A stretch of DNA of 20,675 nucleotides from a virus. The stretch is from the IMG/VR virus record IMGVR_UViG_3300044641_002037, positions 1 to 20,675 of that record; one strand, given 5' to 3'. The translations under genes were made by a program, and so were the position numbers. Shown here piece after piece: positions 5,385 through 13,008 of this stretch (position 1 is the stretch's first letter; the number at the start of each line of letters is the position of its first letter). The notes under the pieces are model-generated. The model was not told the origin of the DNA, searched no databases, and saw only the letters and a list, made by a program, of their open reading frames with translations.

Positions 5385-5412
5385 AGTATAGGCCATGCAC
5401 CGCCCTGATCAA
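5385..5412 (-). promoter_or_regulatory. Sigma70-like promoter for the acidic protein gene
   Basis: On the minus strand TTGATC (-35, 5407-5412) is followed after 16 bases by TATACT (-10, 5385-5390), a near-consensus -10. The -35 overlaps the stop codon of the VRR-NUC gene. Across about 33 bases from CAGGGTTGA to the end of the -10, some 24 positions are identical to the promoter at 4659-4686, including much of the spacer. Confidence 0.72.
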
Positions 5413-5762
5413 CCCTGTGCAACATCTCTTAACAATGTCTCCGCATCGCTGACTGAGCGCGCCACGCCGGCAATACCGCCAGCAGCCTGGACTGCATCCA
5501 GCCACTGCTGCTGCTCAAGGCGCAGCCTGCCGGTTGCGGTCTTGACCTCTATAGATAGGAAGACAGCCACGGTGCTGCCAACCATCTCCTCAGTCACCGT
5601 GACGCGCTTCCAACCGATCAAGTCAGCGCTGCCCTTGCATAGGCCGAACTGAACCGGGCGGCCGTTGGCGTCCTTGAGCGTGCCGGTGTTGTTGCGGAAC
5701 AGGCGCGTGTCACCGTTGCTGCAGGCAATGCGGATTTCTTGCTGGATTTGCTGCTCGGTCAC
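5409..5762 (-). CDS. VRR-NUC domain nuclease
   Basis: 117-residue stand-alone VRR-NUC nuclease, a PD-(D/E)XK family often found next to phage helicases and linked to Holliday-junction or flap cleavage. The motifs are visible: an N-terminal EQQIQQEIR helix, then LCKGSADLIG with the catalytic aspartate at about 47, IEVKTATGRL with E72 and K74, and the Q-rich RLEQQQWLDAVQAAGG helix. It starts with GTG at 5762, overlapping the stop of the small basic gene as GTGA. The size fits phage single-domain members. Pairing with the SF2 helicase two genes upstream suggests a shared job in repair or replication-fork processing. Confidence 0.88.
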   Translation of the reverse strand: MTEQQIQQEIRIACSNGDTRLFRNNTGTLKDANGRPVQFGLCKGSADLIGWKRVTVTEEMVGSTVAVFLSIEVKTATGRLRLEQQQWLDAVQAAGGIAGVARSVSDAETLLRDVAQG

Positions 5763-5902
5763 TTGCCAAACTTTGAGTTAGCCATGGATTTGGCTACCTT
5801 CATCGGCACTTTACGCGCTTGCATTAGCCATTTAACAAATGCAACTTTGCGCTTGCCAATCGGCACGGTTTCATCGTTCCAGTCAACATGCTCGTTGCTC
5901 AT
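5759..5902 (-). CDS. Small basic hypothetical protein (47 aa)
   Basis: A 47-residue frame fills the interval between the SF2 helicase and the VRR-NUC gene, with ATGA overlap at its start and GTGA overlap at its end. That fit makes translation likely. It is rich in lysine and arginine after an acidic start (SNEHVDWNDETVPIGKRKV, then FVKWLMQARKVPMKVAKSM). It could bind nucleic acid or connect the helicase and nuclease, but no domain is recognised. Confidence 0.6.
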   Translation of the reverse strand: MSNEHVDWNDETVPIGKRKVAFVKWLMQARKVPMKVAKSMANSKFGK

Positions 5903-7245
5903 AATCCATACCTCTTAGCCAGTCTGGCTTGGTACACCCTCTCGGCCCAACCGCGCTTGTAGCCGCGTTGCTGCGCTAGCTCGCGGAGGGCATCCAAGTC
6001 GCGGGCTGAGGATTGCTCGCGCCGCTTAGCCACTGCCATCTCCACCAACTCCCCATCAACCTGCTGCAGCTCGCGGCGCTCCTGCGGCGCAAACACATGC
6101 CCGCATTCGCGGCACACCTGTACAGCGCTGGCGCTGGTGGCAAAGCACTGCGGGCAGACCTTGACTGATGGCGCTGCCTCGCGGTCGCGCTTTTTGATGC
6201 CGTCTAGCGTCCAGCCTCGTGGTTCTAAATGGTGGCCAAGCCTGAGCGTGTTGCCGACGTGGTCGAGCACCACGGCGCGCTTGCCAGGTTGCGGGCGCAA
6301 GCATCGGCCGATCATCTGCAGGTGCAGCGCCACGCTTGCCGTAGGCCTGAGCAGGATGCAGCCGCCGACTGATGGCACGTCCACGCCTTCACCGATCAGC
6401 GCGCAACTGGTGAGCACTTTGAGCCTTCCGGTGCACAAGTCCTGCAGCAGCTGCCGGCGCTGCGCGCTATCCATGCTGCCGTCAATACTTGCAGCCGGGA
6501 TGCCTGCTGATTGGAAGAGTGCTGCCACTGCCTCCGCGTGCGCCACTGAGCAGCAGAACGCGATTGCCGTCTGGCCTGGCAGGTGTTTGCGGTAGTGACC
6601 AAGGCAGTCGCCCATGATCGTGCCAACGCGTTGCTCAGCCTCCTTAGTGTCAAAGTCACCCATCCGTTTGCGCAACCCGGTGGAGTCAAAACCCGGCGGC
6701 GCCAGCACCTTGGCAGCAGCAAGGAATCCGGCATCTGTGAGCTGCTGCGCTGTTGGGCCTTGCACCATGGATTGATAGTGCTCGCCAAGGCCGCGGCCAT
6801 CTGAGCGGATCGGTGTTGCCGTCACACCCAGCAACTTGGCGGCATGGAAGTGCTGAACCGTCTTGGCCCACGTGCCAGCAGTGGTGTGGTGCGCCTCATC
6901 CACCACTAGGAGCTGGAAGAAATCACGCGGCAGCAGGTGCAGCCGGCGGGCAACGGTTTGCACGCTGGCAATCTGCACGGCATAGCTGAGATCCATGCTG
7001 CGGCCAGCGCTGATACGGCCATGCGGCATGGGCATAGCGCGGCTGGCCTGATCCAGCAGCTCCTGCCGGTGCACCAGCACCAGTACGCGATTGCCTTTGC
7101 GGCTGGCTTGCTCTGCGATGTAGCTAAAGCACACCGTTTTGCCGCCGCCGGTCGGCAGCACTGCTAGGACTGACCGCTTGCCGAGCTGATACTGCAGGCG
7201 GATGTCGTTGATTAGTTGCTGTTGATAAGGGCGGAGGTTCATCAT
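5899..7245 (-). CDS. SF2 DEAH-box helicase with C-terminal zinc finger
   Basis: 448-residue superfamily 2 helicase, expected to unwind or remodel DNA with ATP. Lobe 1 has an N-terminal LRPYQQQLINDIR Q-motif-like start, Walker A PTGGGKT (31-37), VVDEAHH (DEAH at 116-119) and TATP (142-145). Lobe 2 has GEGVDVPSV and motif VI QMIGRCLRP (310-318). A four-cysteine zinc finger follows (C364, C367, C378, C381), then a basic helical tail. The layout matches phage UvsW/RadD-like helicases. The ATG at 7245 overlaps the stop of the HNH gene as ATGA; a second ATG follows at 7242. The VRR-NUC gene downstream suggests a helicase-nuclease pair. Confidence 0.92.
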   Translation of the reverse strand: MMNLRPYQQQLINDIRLQYQLGKRSVLAVLPTGGGKTVCFSYIAEQASRKGNRVLVLVHRQELLDQASRAMPMPHGRISAGRSMDLSYAVQIASVQTVARRLHLLPRDFFQLLVVDEAHHTTAGTWAKTVQHFHAAKLLGVTATPIRSDGRGLGEHYQSMVQGPTAQQLTDAGFLAAAKVLAPPGFDSTGLRKRMGDFDTKEAEQRVGTIMGDCLGHYRKHLPGQTAIAFCCSVAHAEAVAALFQSAGIPAASIDGSMDSAQRRQLLQDLCTGRLKVLTSCALIGEGVDVPSVGGCILLRPTASVALHLQMIGRCLRPQPGKRAVVLDHVGNTLRLGHHLEPRGWTLDGIKKRDREAAPSVKVCPQCFATSASAVQVCRECGHVFAPQERRELQQVDGELVEMAVAKRREQSSARDLDALRELAQQRGYKRGWAERVYQARLAKRYGL

Positions 7246-7832
7246 GAATTTGCACCTTCAACTGCTAGTAAATCTTGCAAATGCAGGGATAATTTAACGC
7301 CACGCCGATGCTTGGACCTAGCTTGATAAAGCTGCCCCTTGATGGCCCAGAGCTCACTGTTTCGACGTTTTCTGTCTTCTAGTTCAGTTGCAAAATCTTG
7401 TGGGCATGGCGTAGTTAACGCTCTTTGCATGTCCCATCCGCGCTTAAGTCTTTCCCATAAGCGCCTGCTTCCAATGTTGTATTCGGCGGCCCAATCCCGA
7501 ATTGATTGAGTTTTGCCGTTCCAAGTAATAAGTCTTGAGCGGCGCGTGTTGTTGTTTTGTTGCTCTTGAGTTTGCCATTCGCAGTTGCTCGGTTCATAAT
7601 TGCCATCATTGTCAATCCTGCCGATAGTGGCGTTTTCAAATGGCGGATCATCCCAAAAGGAATAAAACGCTTGAAAATCCATCCATTCTTGGCAAACGCG
7701 AATACCCCGTGCGCCGTAGTATTCGTAATTATGATCATCTGGCAAATAACAACGCCGCCACATTGAAAGCCATCTGTGCATCATGTTGATCTTTGCTTCT
7801 GAGCAGTTTTGCACCAACGATTGATTGCTCAC
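7242..7832 (-). CDS. HNH-like homing endonuclease
   Basis: 196-residue protein resembling free-standing phage homing endonucleases. The nuclease-like part has MWRRCYLPDDHNYEYYGARG, VCQEWMDFQAFYSFW, then TIGRIDNDGNYEPSNCEW (the GRIDNxGNYxPxNCxW signature). It is followed by a DNA-binding repeat ITWNGKTQSIRDWAAEYNIG with the HTH-like RLWERLKRGWD, and a basic tail. It sits exactly between the two helicase genes, overlapping each by four bases (ATGA). One 60-base line inside it (7561-7620) holds 27 G or C, against 40 in a comparable line of the next gene (8041-8100), which points to a foreign origin. Confidence 0.85.
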   Translation of the reverse strand: MSNQSLVQNCSEAKINMMHRWLSMWRRCYLPDDHNYEYYGARGIRVCQEWMDFQAFYSFWDDPPFENATIGRIDNDGNYEPSNCEWQTQEQQNNNTRRSRLITWNGKTQSIRDWAAEYNIGSRRLWERLKRGWDMQRALTTPCPQDFATELEDRKRRNSELWAIKGQLYQARSKHRRGVKLSLHLQDLLAVEGANS

Positions 7833-10087
7833 ACCAGCACCCCCTGACGATTGCTGGCCACCTCAGTCAGGTTCTTGACCGCGCAGTTGAAATACGAAGG
7901 CTTCAGCTCAAAGCCGACAAACTGGCGCCCAGCTTGGATGCTGCAGTAGCCCTCGCTGCCAATGCCGGCAAACGGCGACAGCACCACGTCGCCTGGGTTG
8001 CTCCACAGCTGCAGGCCGCGGCGGATCACCTCCAGCTGCAGCGGGCAGATGTGGCGCTCATCCTCATTGGCGCGTGCGCTGCGGTATTGCAGCGTGTCGG
8101 ATGGGCTGATGTCCATCCATACAGGGCTGGCGTAACGCTGCCAGATGTTGATTGAATCCTTGATCGGGTCACCGCTCTTGGCTGGCGGATTCTCACCAGC
8201 AAACTCAGTGAATGGGCCAGCCACCGGCTCTGGGTTGTCGCCCAGCTTGCGTACGGTCACGAGGTAGTCAGGGATGCCTTGGCGGCTGAGTGCTGAATCC
8301 TTGCGCACTTGCTTATGCAGCAGGCCGATTGCCTTGGTGCGCTGCATTGCGGTGACTGGATCCTTCCAGATGCACACCTCGCTATGGAATACAAAGCCAG
8401 CAGCTTGGAAGATGCGCAGCATGTCACCGCGGAAGTCCTTTACGCCTATGAATCCATCGCGTTCTTTGCTGCTGGGCAGATTCATGCAGTGGAAGCTGAT
8501 CAGCCTGCTAGGCATCATCACGCGGTGCAGCTCTGTTGCCAGAAATGCAAAGTGATCAAAGAACTCCTGCTCAGTGCGGCTGTTGCCCATATCGCGGTCG
8601 CTGTTGCTGTAGGTGTAGAGCGACGCGAACGGTGGGCTGAAGATGCTGTAGTGGATGGAATTGCTGTCGAGTTGCTTGATGCTTTCTACGCAGTCGCCCA
8701 TATACATGTCCCATCCGTCGCCGGACTTGTGCTCAGTGATGTGCGGCGCGACTTGGCGTTGGATCTTTTTGAGTTGTTCCATTGTTTGTTGCTTCATGAT
8801 TTCAACCATTGATTGAGCCATTTGGATGCTGTCCGCTTCCTTGCGGCGGATGTTGTCGATCACGCGGCCTTCCGCCACGTCGTAGATGATGTGAGCGTTG
8901 ACGGGCTGCTCTTGGCCAAATCGCCAGCATCGACGGATGGCTTGATAGAACGCCTCGTAGCTATGCGACAGTCCAACGAATGCGACGTTGTGGCACCGCT
9001 GAAAGTTCAGGCCAAAGCCAAAGATGCTGGGCTTGCTGACCAGTACGCGGATCTTGCCGTCTTGGAAGTCAATGGCGGCCTGCCGCTTGTGGTCGTCAGA
9101 ATCCGAGCCTGACACCTCAACCGCGCCATTGATAGCCGCAGTCAGCGCCTTGCTCTCATCGTTGAGATCACACCAGATCAACCACTGCTCGGTGTTGCTG
9201 TTGGCCAGCTTGCCGGCAGCGGCTACGCGGAGAGCGAGCGATGCCTTGCGCACCTTGCGTTGGTCGTTGAGCGTGCGAGCCTCCATGGCGAACAGTGCCA
9301 TCTGGCCGTCGTCATTTGCTGTTGCCTCGCGTGGTGTCTCGACCGTGCAGTCTTGGATTTTCAGTGCCGGCAGCACGAAGTTGCCGTCCTCGTAGCCAAG
9401 GTCTGATGGCTTGCGGATGGTCACCGCCCAGCTGCAGACCCATTCCCAGAACTTGCTCCGCGCGTGACCCTTGAGTCGCCACTTAGCAGTGTCGCCGCCG
9501 TCATGCACAAAGAACATGGCCAGCATCTCGGTGCGGGTCATCACGCCGATGAATTCGGCATGGTTGCCGAGTTCCATGTGGTCGTTGGGTGCTGGTGTGG
9601 CTGAGCAGGCCAGGCGGTATGGCGTCAGGCTGAACGACTCGATGATCTGATTGCGGATCTTGCCGGTGTATGCCTTGAGGATGCTGCTCTCATCAAGCAC
9701 CACGCCGTCGAAGGCGGCTGGGTCAAAGTGGCTCAGCTTCTCGTAGTTGGTGATCGTGATGCCGGGCTTGACATCAGCCTGCGTGGCGGCAAAGCTGCAG
9801 CTGATGCCGAATTTGGCACCCTCGCGCACGGTCTGGTGTGCAACGGCAAGCGGTGCCAGTACCAGCACGTTGGCGCCAGTGTGCTGATGCACCTGATGCG
9901 CCCACTCAAGCTGCATGGCGGTTTTGCCCATGCCGCAGTCGGCCCAGATGCAGAACTTGCCAACGCGGCAAGCCATGGTCACGATGTCCCGCTGAAACGG
10001 GAACAGCGGCGCTGTGAACTGCTGCGGGTCAAAGCCGGCAACAGGTGCTGCAGTGGATTTGGAAGCTAGGAAGTCTTGGTAGGTCAT
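7829..10087 (-). CDS. SNF2-like helicase fused to an N4/N6 DNA methyltransferase
   Basis: 752-residue two-domain protein. Residues about 20-430 are an SNF2/SF2 ATPase: Walker A DCGMGKT (50-56), LDESS (131-135) in place of DEAH, SATP (162-165), GFGLNFQRC near 357 and motif VI QAIRRCWRFGQ (382-392). Residues about 455-752 are a beta-class methyltransferase with motif IV FSPPF (483-487) before motif I SPFAGIGSEGY (704-714), then VGFELKPSYF. SPPF favours N4-cytosine over N6-adenine, but this is not decisive. Between the ATPase lobes a polar stretch holds QMALF (262-266), a possible sliding-clamp-binding motif. No nuclease motif is seen, so it is not a complete restriction enzyme. Both ends overlap HNH genes by four bases. 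It probably modifies phage DNA during replication. Confidence 0.9.
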   Translation of the reverse strand: MTYQDFLASKSTAAPVAGFDPQQFTAPLFPFQRDIVTMACRVGKFCIWADCGMGKTAMQLEWAHQVHQHTGANVLVLAPLAVAHQTVREGAKFGISCSFAATQADVKPGITITNYEKLSHFDPAAFDGVVLDESSILKAYTGKIRNQIIESFSLTPYRLACSATPAPNDHMELGNHAEFIGVMTRTEMLAMFFVHDGGDTAKWRLKGHARSKFWEWVCSWAVTIRKPSDLGYEDGNFVLPALKIQDCTVETPREATANDDGQMALFAMEARTLNDQRKVRKASLALRVAAAGKLANSNTEQWLIWCDLNDESKALTAAINGAVEVSGSDSDDHKRQAAIDFQDGKIRVLVSKPSIFGFGLNFQRCHNVAFVGLSHSYEAFYQAIRRCWRFGQEQPVNAHIIYDVAEGRVIDNIRRKEADSIQMAQSMVEIMKQQTMEQLKKIQRQVAPHITEHKSGDGWDMYMGDCVESIKQLDSNSIHYSIFSPPFASLYTYSNSDRDMGNSRTEQEFFDHFAFLATELHRVMMPSRLISFHCMNLPSSKERDGFIGVKDFRGDMLRIFQAAGFVFHSEVCIWKDPVTAMQRTKAIGLLHKQVRKDSALSRQGIPDYLVTVRKLGDNPEPVAGPFTEFAGENPPAKSGDPIKDSINIWQRYASPVWMDISPSDTLQYRSARANEDERHICPLQLEVIRRGLQLWSNPGDVVLSPFAGIGSEGYCSIQAGRQFVGFELKPSYFNCAVKNLTEVASNRQGVLV

Positions 10088-10521
10088 TCGTTGGGTTGAG
10101 TCAGCCGCTTGTGCTGCAACAATGCTTGAAAGTCTGTAATTGAGTCGTAGCGATGCAATTGCTCCCGCGCCCTATGTATAGATGCGTGGCATTCGGAGCA
10201 AAGAATTTGAATGTTGTCTCTGTGATCAATCCCGCCATGCTTTTGCTCAAAAATATGATGAGCCTGTAATGAAACCGATGGCCTAATTGATTTGAGCAAA
10301 TCTCGGTGCCGCAAGCAAGACCAGCAAAAATCTCGCATATCGTCAGGCGCAAATTCAAAAAAGTCTTTGTTGACCTTGCGGCGTGGCGTTTTTAAATCCG
10401 TTGGCTTTGAGATCCACATGTGCCCATGCGTAGGGCAGCGGATCTCGCCGTGATGCTGAGTGTCGGGTCGAAACTTGAACGGTGATTCTTGCCCGCATTT
10501 GGGGCAAGGCATGGTCTCCAT
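10084..10521 (-). CDS. HNH endonuclease-like protein with zinc ribbon
   Basis: About 145 residues. The N-terminus is a zinc ribbon (MPCPKCGQ, then IRCPTHGHMW); a second cysteine pair (CWSCL) precedes the HNH motif LQAHHIFEQKHGGIDHRDNI followed by ILCSECHASIH, which shows the expected HH, central N and CxxCHxxIH. The ATG at 10521 is chosen because the promoter at 10550-10578 would start transcription near 10543, excluding the upstream ATGs at 10554 and 10578; the ATG at 10512 is an alternative. It is the first gene of the leftward cluster and its stop overlaps the helicase-methyltransferase start as ATGA. It is probably an invading homing-type nuclease, though a host-directed nuclease cannot be excluded. 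Confidence 0.82.
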   Translation of the reverse strand: METMPCPKCGQESPFKFRPDTQHHGEIRCPTHGHMWISKPTDLKTPRRKVNKDFFEFAPDDMRDFCWSCLRHRDLLKSIRPSVSLQAHHIFEQKHGGIDHRDNIQILCSECHASIHRAREQLHRYDSITDFQALLQHKRLTQPNE

Positions 10522-10549
10522 GGGCGCGAATGCCGTGAAGTGCCCTGTA

Positions 10550-10578
10550 ACCATAGCGAATCCCGCTAAGCTTGGCAA
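10550..10578 (-). promoter_or_regulatory. Sigma70-like promoter of the leftward cluster
   Basis: On the minus strand TTGCCA (-35, 10573-10578) is followed after a 17-base spacer by TATGGT (-10, 10550-10555). It lies in the divergent region between the HNH gene and the ribbon-helix-helix gene, and is the natural start of the leftward transcript. It overlaps the region just upstream of the rightward RHH gene, so the RHH protein might control it. Confidence 0.6.
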
Positions 10579-10594
10579 GCATCAAACCGAGACC

Positions 10595-10732
10595 GTGCAT
10601 CCCATCTCAGTTTTGTTCACGCCGCAGCAGGTGCAGTGGCTGGATCGGCAACGTGCTGCTGGCCTGTCCCGTAGCGCAGTGATCCGCCTTGTGGTTGAAG
10701 AAGCCATGCGCCGCGCCAAGGAGTCCAAGTGA
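10595..10732 (+). CDS. Ribbon-helix-helix (CopG/Arc-like) DNA-binding protein
   Basis: 45-residue protein read from GTG at 10595. It has one beta strand (PISVLFTPQQVQWLD) and two helices (GLSRSAVIRLVVEEAMRRA), the classic ribbon-helix-helix pattern with SRSAVIRLVVEEA as the second-helix signature. Such proteins act as dimers on operator repeats. A longer in-frame start at 10460 exists, but its extra residues lie over the divergent HNH gene and do not look protein-like. Its stop overlaps the GTG of the primase gene (GTGA). First in the rightward cluster and next to the divergent promoter, it is a good candidate for an autoregulator of the early switch or of origin use. Confidence 0.75.
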   Translation: MHPISVLFTPQQVQWLDRQRAAGLSRSAVIRLVVEEAMRRAKESK

Positions 10733-12786
10733 ATCTGCGCGATGAGCTGAGCCGCCTGCCCGACGACTGGGGTTTTGTCGCCGTGGATGGGCAAAAGCGC
10801 CCGTATCAGCCGGCGTGGCAAGACAACCCACTTAATAAGGATGCGCTGCTGGCCGAACTGAGCAGCGGTCGCGCACGCGCCATTGGTGTGTGCTGCGGCG
10901 TGCCGTCTGGTGGTCTGTTGTTTTTGGATCACGATGGCAAGTCAGCCAGCACGCTCTTGGCCGAGTGGGATCTGCCGCTGTCATCCCTGCCGCGCAGCTG
11001 GGTGGTCAAGTCAGGCCGCGATGGCCGGATGCAAATCATCTACCGCGTACCTGAGCAGTACTGGGATGCGATCGCCACGCGCAAATACAAAACCGGCGTC
11101 ATTGATGACGACGGCAAGGCCGAGCAAGTGGAACTGCGCTGGAACGGCTGCCAGTCCGTCGTAGCCGGTGCGCATCCACAAACCACCGGCTACTACTGGG
11201 TGCCAGGCCATGGGCCAGGTGACCGCGACATAGCAGAAGCGCCGCTTGGACTGATTGAGCGGATGCTCAAGCCGCAGCCGCAGCCGATGCGCACCGAGCT
11301 AGTCCAGATGCCTGAGCCGCAGGGCGATGCAGATCGCGCGCGGTCATATCTCGCCGCATTGGATGCCAGCCGCGCTGATGACTACGACGACTGGCTTGCG
11401 GTTGGCATGTCGCTTCACAGCGTCGGCGATGACAGCCTGCTCGATCAATGGGAGCAGTGGTCGGCGCAGTCCGCCAAGCACAAACCCAGTGACTGCCAGC
11501 GCAAGTGGCGAAGCTTTAAGAAATCCGGCATCACGCTCGGCACCCTTGGCGACATGGCCAAGAAAGACGGATGGCGTAGCGCCAGCCCGGTACGGCGTGA
11601 GGTTGGCGGCCGCACCTCTGACCCGGATCCTGCACGTGCGCCAGTAGGCGGCAAGCCAGAGAAGCTGGAGGCTGCAGAACTATTGGAGTACCTGCGTCGC
11701 AATGCCGGTGACATCAGGCTCAACATCTTTACCCAGCAGATCGAGGTCGATAACCAAGTGATCGAAGGCGTCGACCGCTATTACCTCAAGCTGGCAGAGC
11801 AGGGCTACAAGGTCGGCAAGGAACTGGCCATTGATTGCTTGGTCCAAGTGGCAAGCGAGAAGCCATACGACCCGGTGCGCCTTTACCTAGAGCACTGCGC
11901 CGATCACGTTGCACCGACCTACATCGATCGGCTGGCCACCACCTACCTGCGGCCGTGTGATGCCGCGCTGCCGGAGCCGACCATCTACGACGAGATGCTC
12001 AAGCGCACGCTGATCGGCGCTGTGGCGCGTGCCTTCAACCCTGGCTGCAAGCACGACACCGCCTGCGTATTGATGGGCGATCAAGGTGCCTACAAGTCCA
12101 GCTTTTGGGGTTGCTTAGGTGGTCCGTTCTTCTCAGATGCGTTAGGCGACATCAGCACAAAAGACGACGTAATGGTGCTCCATCGGTCGTGGATGATGGA
12201 ATGGGCGGAACTGGATCACATCACAGGTAGGCGGCACGCGGGACAGGTAAAAGCCTTTCTTTCGCAGGCTATTGATCTCATGCGCGTGCCCTATGGCAAG
12301 GAAGTTGAGTCGTTTCCAAGGCGTGGCATCATTGTTGGCACAACTAACAAAACTACCGGGTTTCTGGTGGATGAAACTGGCAACCGCCGCTTCTGGGTCA
12401 TCCCGACCACTAAGACGCAGCAGGACCAAATTGATACCGCTTCGCTAATGCTTGAACGCGATGCGATTTGGTCCGCCGTTGTACATGCCTACAGGGCAGG
12501 TGAGACTAACCGGCTAGCTGTTGAGATGGAAGTCAAGGTGACCGAAGAGAATGATAACTACGTGATTGACTCGCCATGGCGTAGTGCCATTGAGGAATAT
12601 CTTGCCCGCAGGCGTTCTAGTGATGTGCTCACGATTGAGGACGTTCTTACTCACGGAATCAAAAAACCACTGGAGCGCCAGAACCGATCGGATCAGATGC
12701 AGGTGGCCGCGATTCTCAAGGATCTCGGGTTGGTCCGCAAACGAGAGGCGACAGGCAAGAGACGCTGGCACTACGCCCCGTCCTAA
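10729..12786 (+). CDS. Prim-Pol primase fused to VirE-type helicase
   Basis: 685-residue replication protein starting at GTG. Domains in order: a Prim-Pol N-terminal primase/polymerase domain (about 1-190) with FLDHDG (D67, D69) and ELRWNGCQSVVAGAHP; a PriCT-2 region (about 205-282) with DDWLAVGMSLHSVG and KWRSFKKSGITLGTL; a linker; and a VirE-type P-loop ATPase with Walker A GDQGAYKSS (450-458), acidic EWAELD (491-496), GTTNKTTGFL and NRRFWVI. A C-terminal winged-helix-like tail follows. Walker A has Tyr where Gly is usual before Lys, a variation to note. Such fusions prime and unwind phage or plasmid DNA at the origin. The next 250 bases carry repeats that may be that origin. Confidence 0.92.
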   Translation: MNLRDELSRLPDDWGFVAVDGQKRPYQPAWQDNPLNKDALLAELSSGRARAIGVCCGVPSGGLLFLDHDGKSASTLLAEWDLPLSSLPRSWVVKSGRDGRMQIIYRVPEQYWDAIATRKYKTGVIDDDGKAEQVELRWNGCQSVVAGAHPQTTGYYWVPGHGPGDRDIAEAPLGLIERMLKPQPQPMRTELVQMPEPQGDADRARSYLAALDASRADDYDDWLAVGMSLHSVGDDSLLDQWEQWSAQSAKHKPSDCQRKWRSFKKSGITLGTLGDMAKKDGWRSASPVRREVGGRTSDPDPARAPVGGKPEKLEAAELLEYLRRNAGDIRLNIFTQQIEVDNQVIEGVDRYYLKLAEQGYKVGKELAIDCLVQVASEKPYDPVRLYLEHCADHVAPTYIDRLATTYLRPCDAALPEPTIYDEMLKRTLIGAVARAFNPGCKHDTACVLMGDQGAYKSSFWGCLGGPFFSDALGDISTKDDVMVLHRSWMMEWAELDHITGRRHAGQVKAFLSQAIDLMRVPYGKEVESFPRRGIIVGTTNKTTGFLVDETGNRRFWVIPTTKTQQDQIDTASLMLERDAIWSAVVHAYRAGETNRLAVEMEVKVTEENDNYVIDSPWRSAIEEYLARRRSSDVLTIEDVLTHGIKKPLERQNRSDQMQVAAILKDLGLVRKREATGKRRWHYAPS

Positions 12787-12920
12787 GTGGGTGCGGACGG
12801 CGAGATCCATTGCAGTGACTGGGTTTTGAGCCGTCCTATCCCCGTCTGGTCCTACATAGGGTTTAAGAGTTTCCTAATACCCCTCCTCCTCCCCCTCTTT
12901 ATCCCATTTTATTAAGAGGT

Positions 12921-12942
12921 TAGGACGGTAGGACGGTAGGAC
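12921..12942 (+). repeat. Tandem 8-bp iteron-like repeats TAGGACGG
   Basis: Two perfect copies of TAGGACGG stand head to tail and a third starts with TAGGAC. A perfect inverted copy lies 83 bases to the left, and the left-most GGACGGC (12795-12801) pairs with GCCGTCC (12830-12836). Confidence 0.75.
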
Positions 12943-12988
12943 AAGCCCAGTTGCCGCAAGGCGTCTCACCGTCCGAACCCCGCAAACT

Positions 12989-13008
12989 GCGTTAGGACGC
13001 CGCTTTTT
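12989..13008 (+). terminator. Possible terminator after the primase gene
   Basis: GCGT-TAGG-ACGC forms a short stem followed by CGC and five T; a wider GGCGTC/GACGCC pairing (12960-12965 with 12996-13001) could strengthen it. The stem is short and overlaps a TAGGACG repeat, so the call is tentative. Confidence 0.4.

Noticed and set aside
8309-9112. Long plus-strand frames opposite the helicase-methyltransferase
   Set aside because: They are shadows of a GC-rich coding gene whose motifs are clear on the minus strand.
10522-10578. Longer start (ATG 10578) for the first leftward HNH gene
   Set aside because: That ATG and the one at 10554 lie inside the -35 and -10 of the predicted promoter; the zinc ribbon starts right after 10521/10512.
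10460-10594. N-terminal extension of the ribbon-helix-helix protein
   Set aside because: It lies antisense to the HNH gene start and over the leftward promoter, and does not look like protein; GTG at 10595 gives a complete RHH fold.
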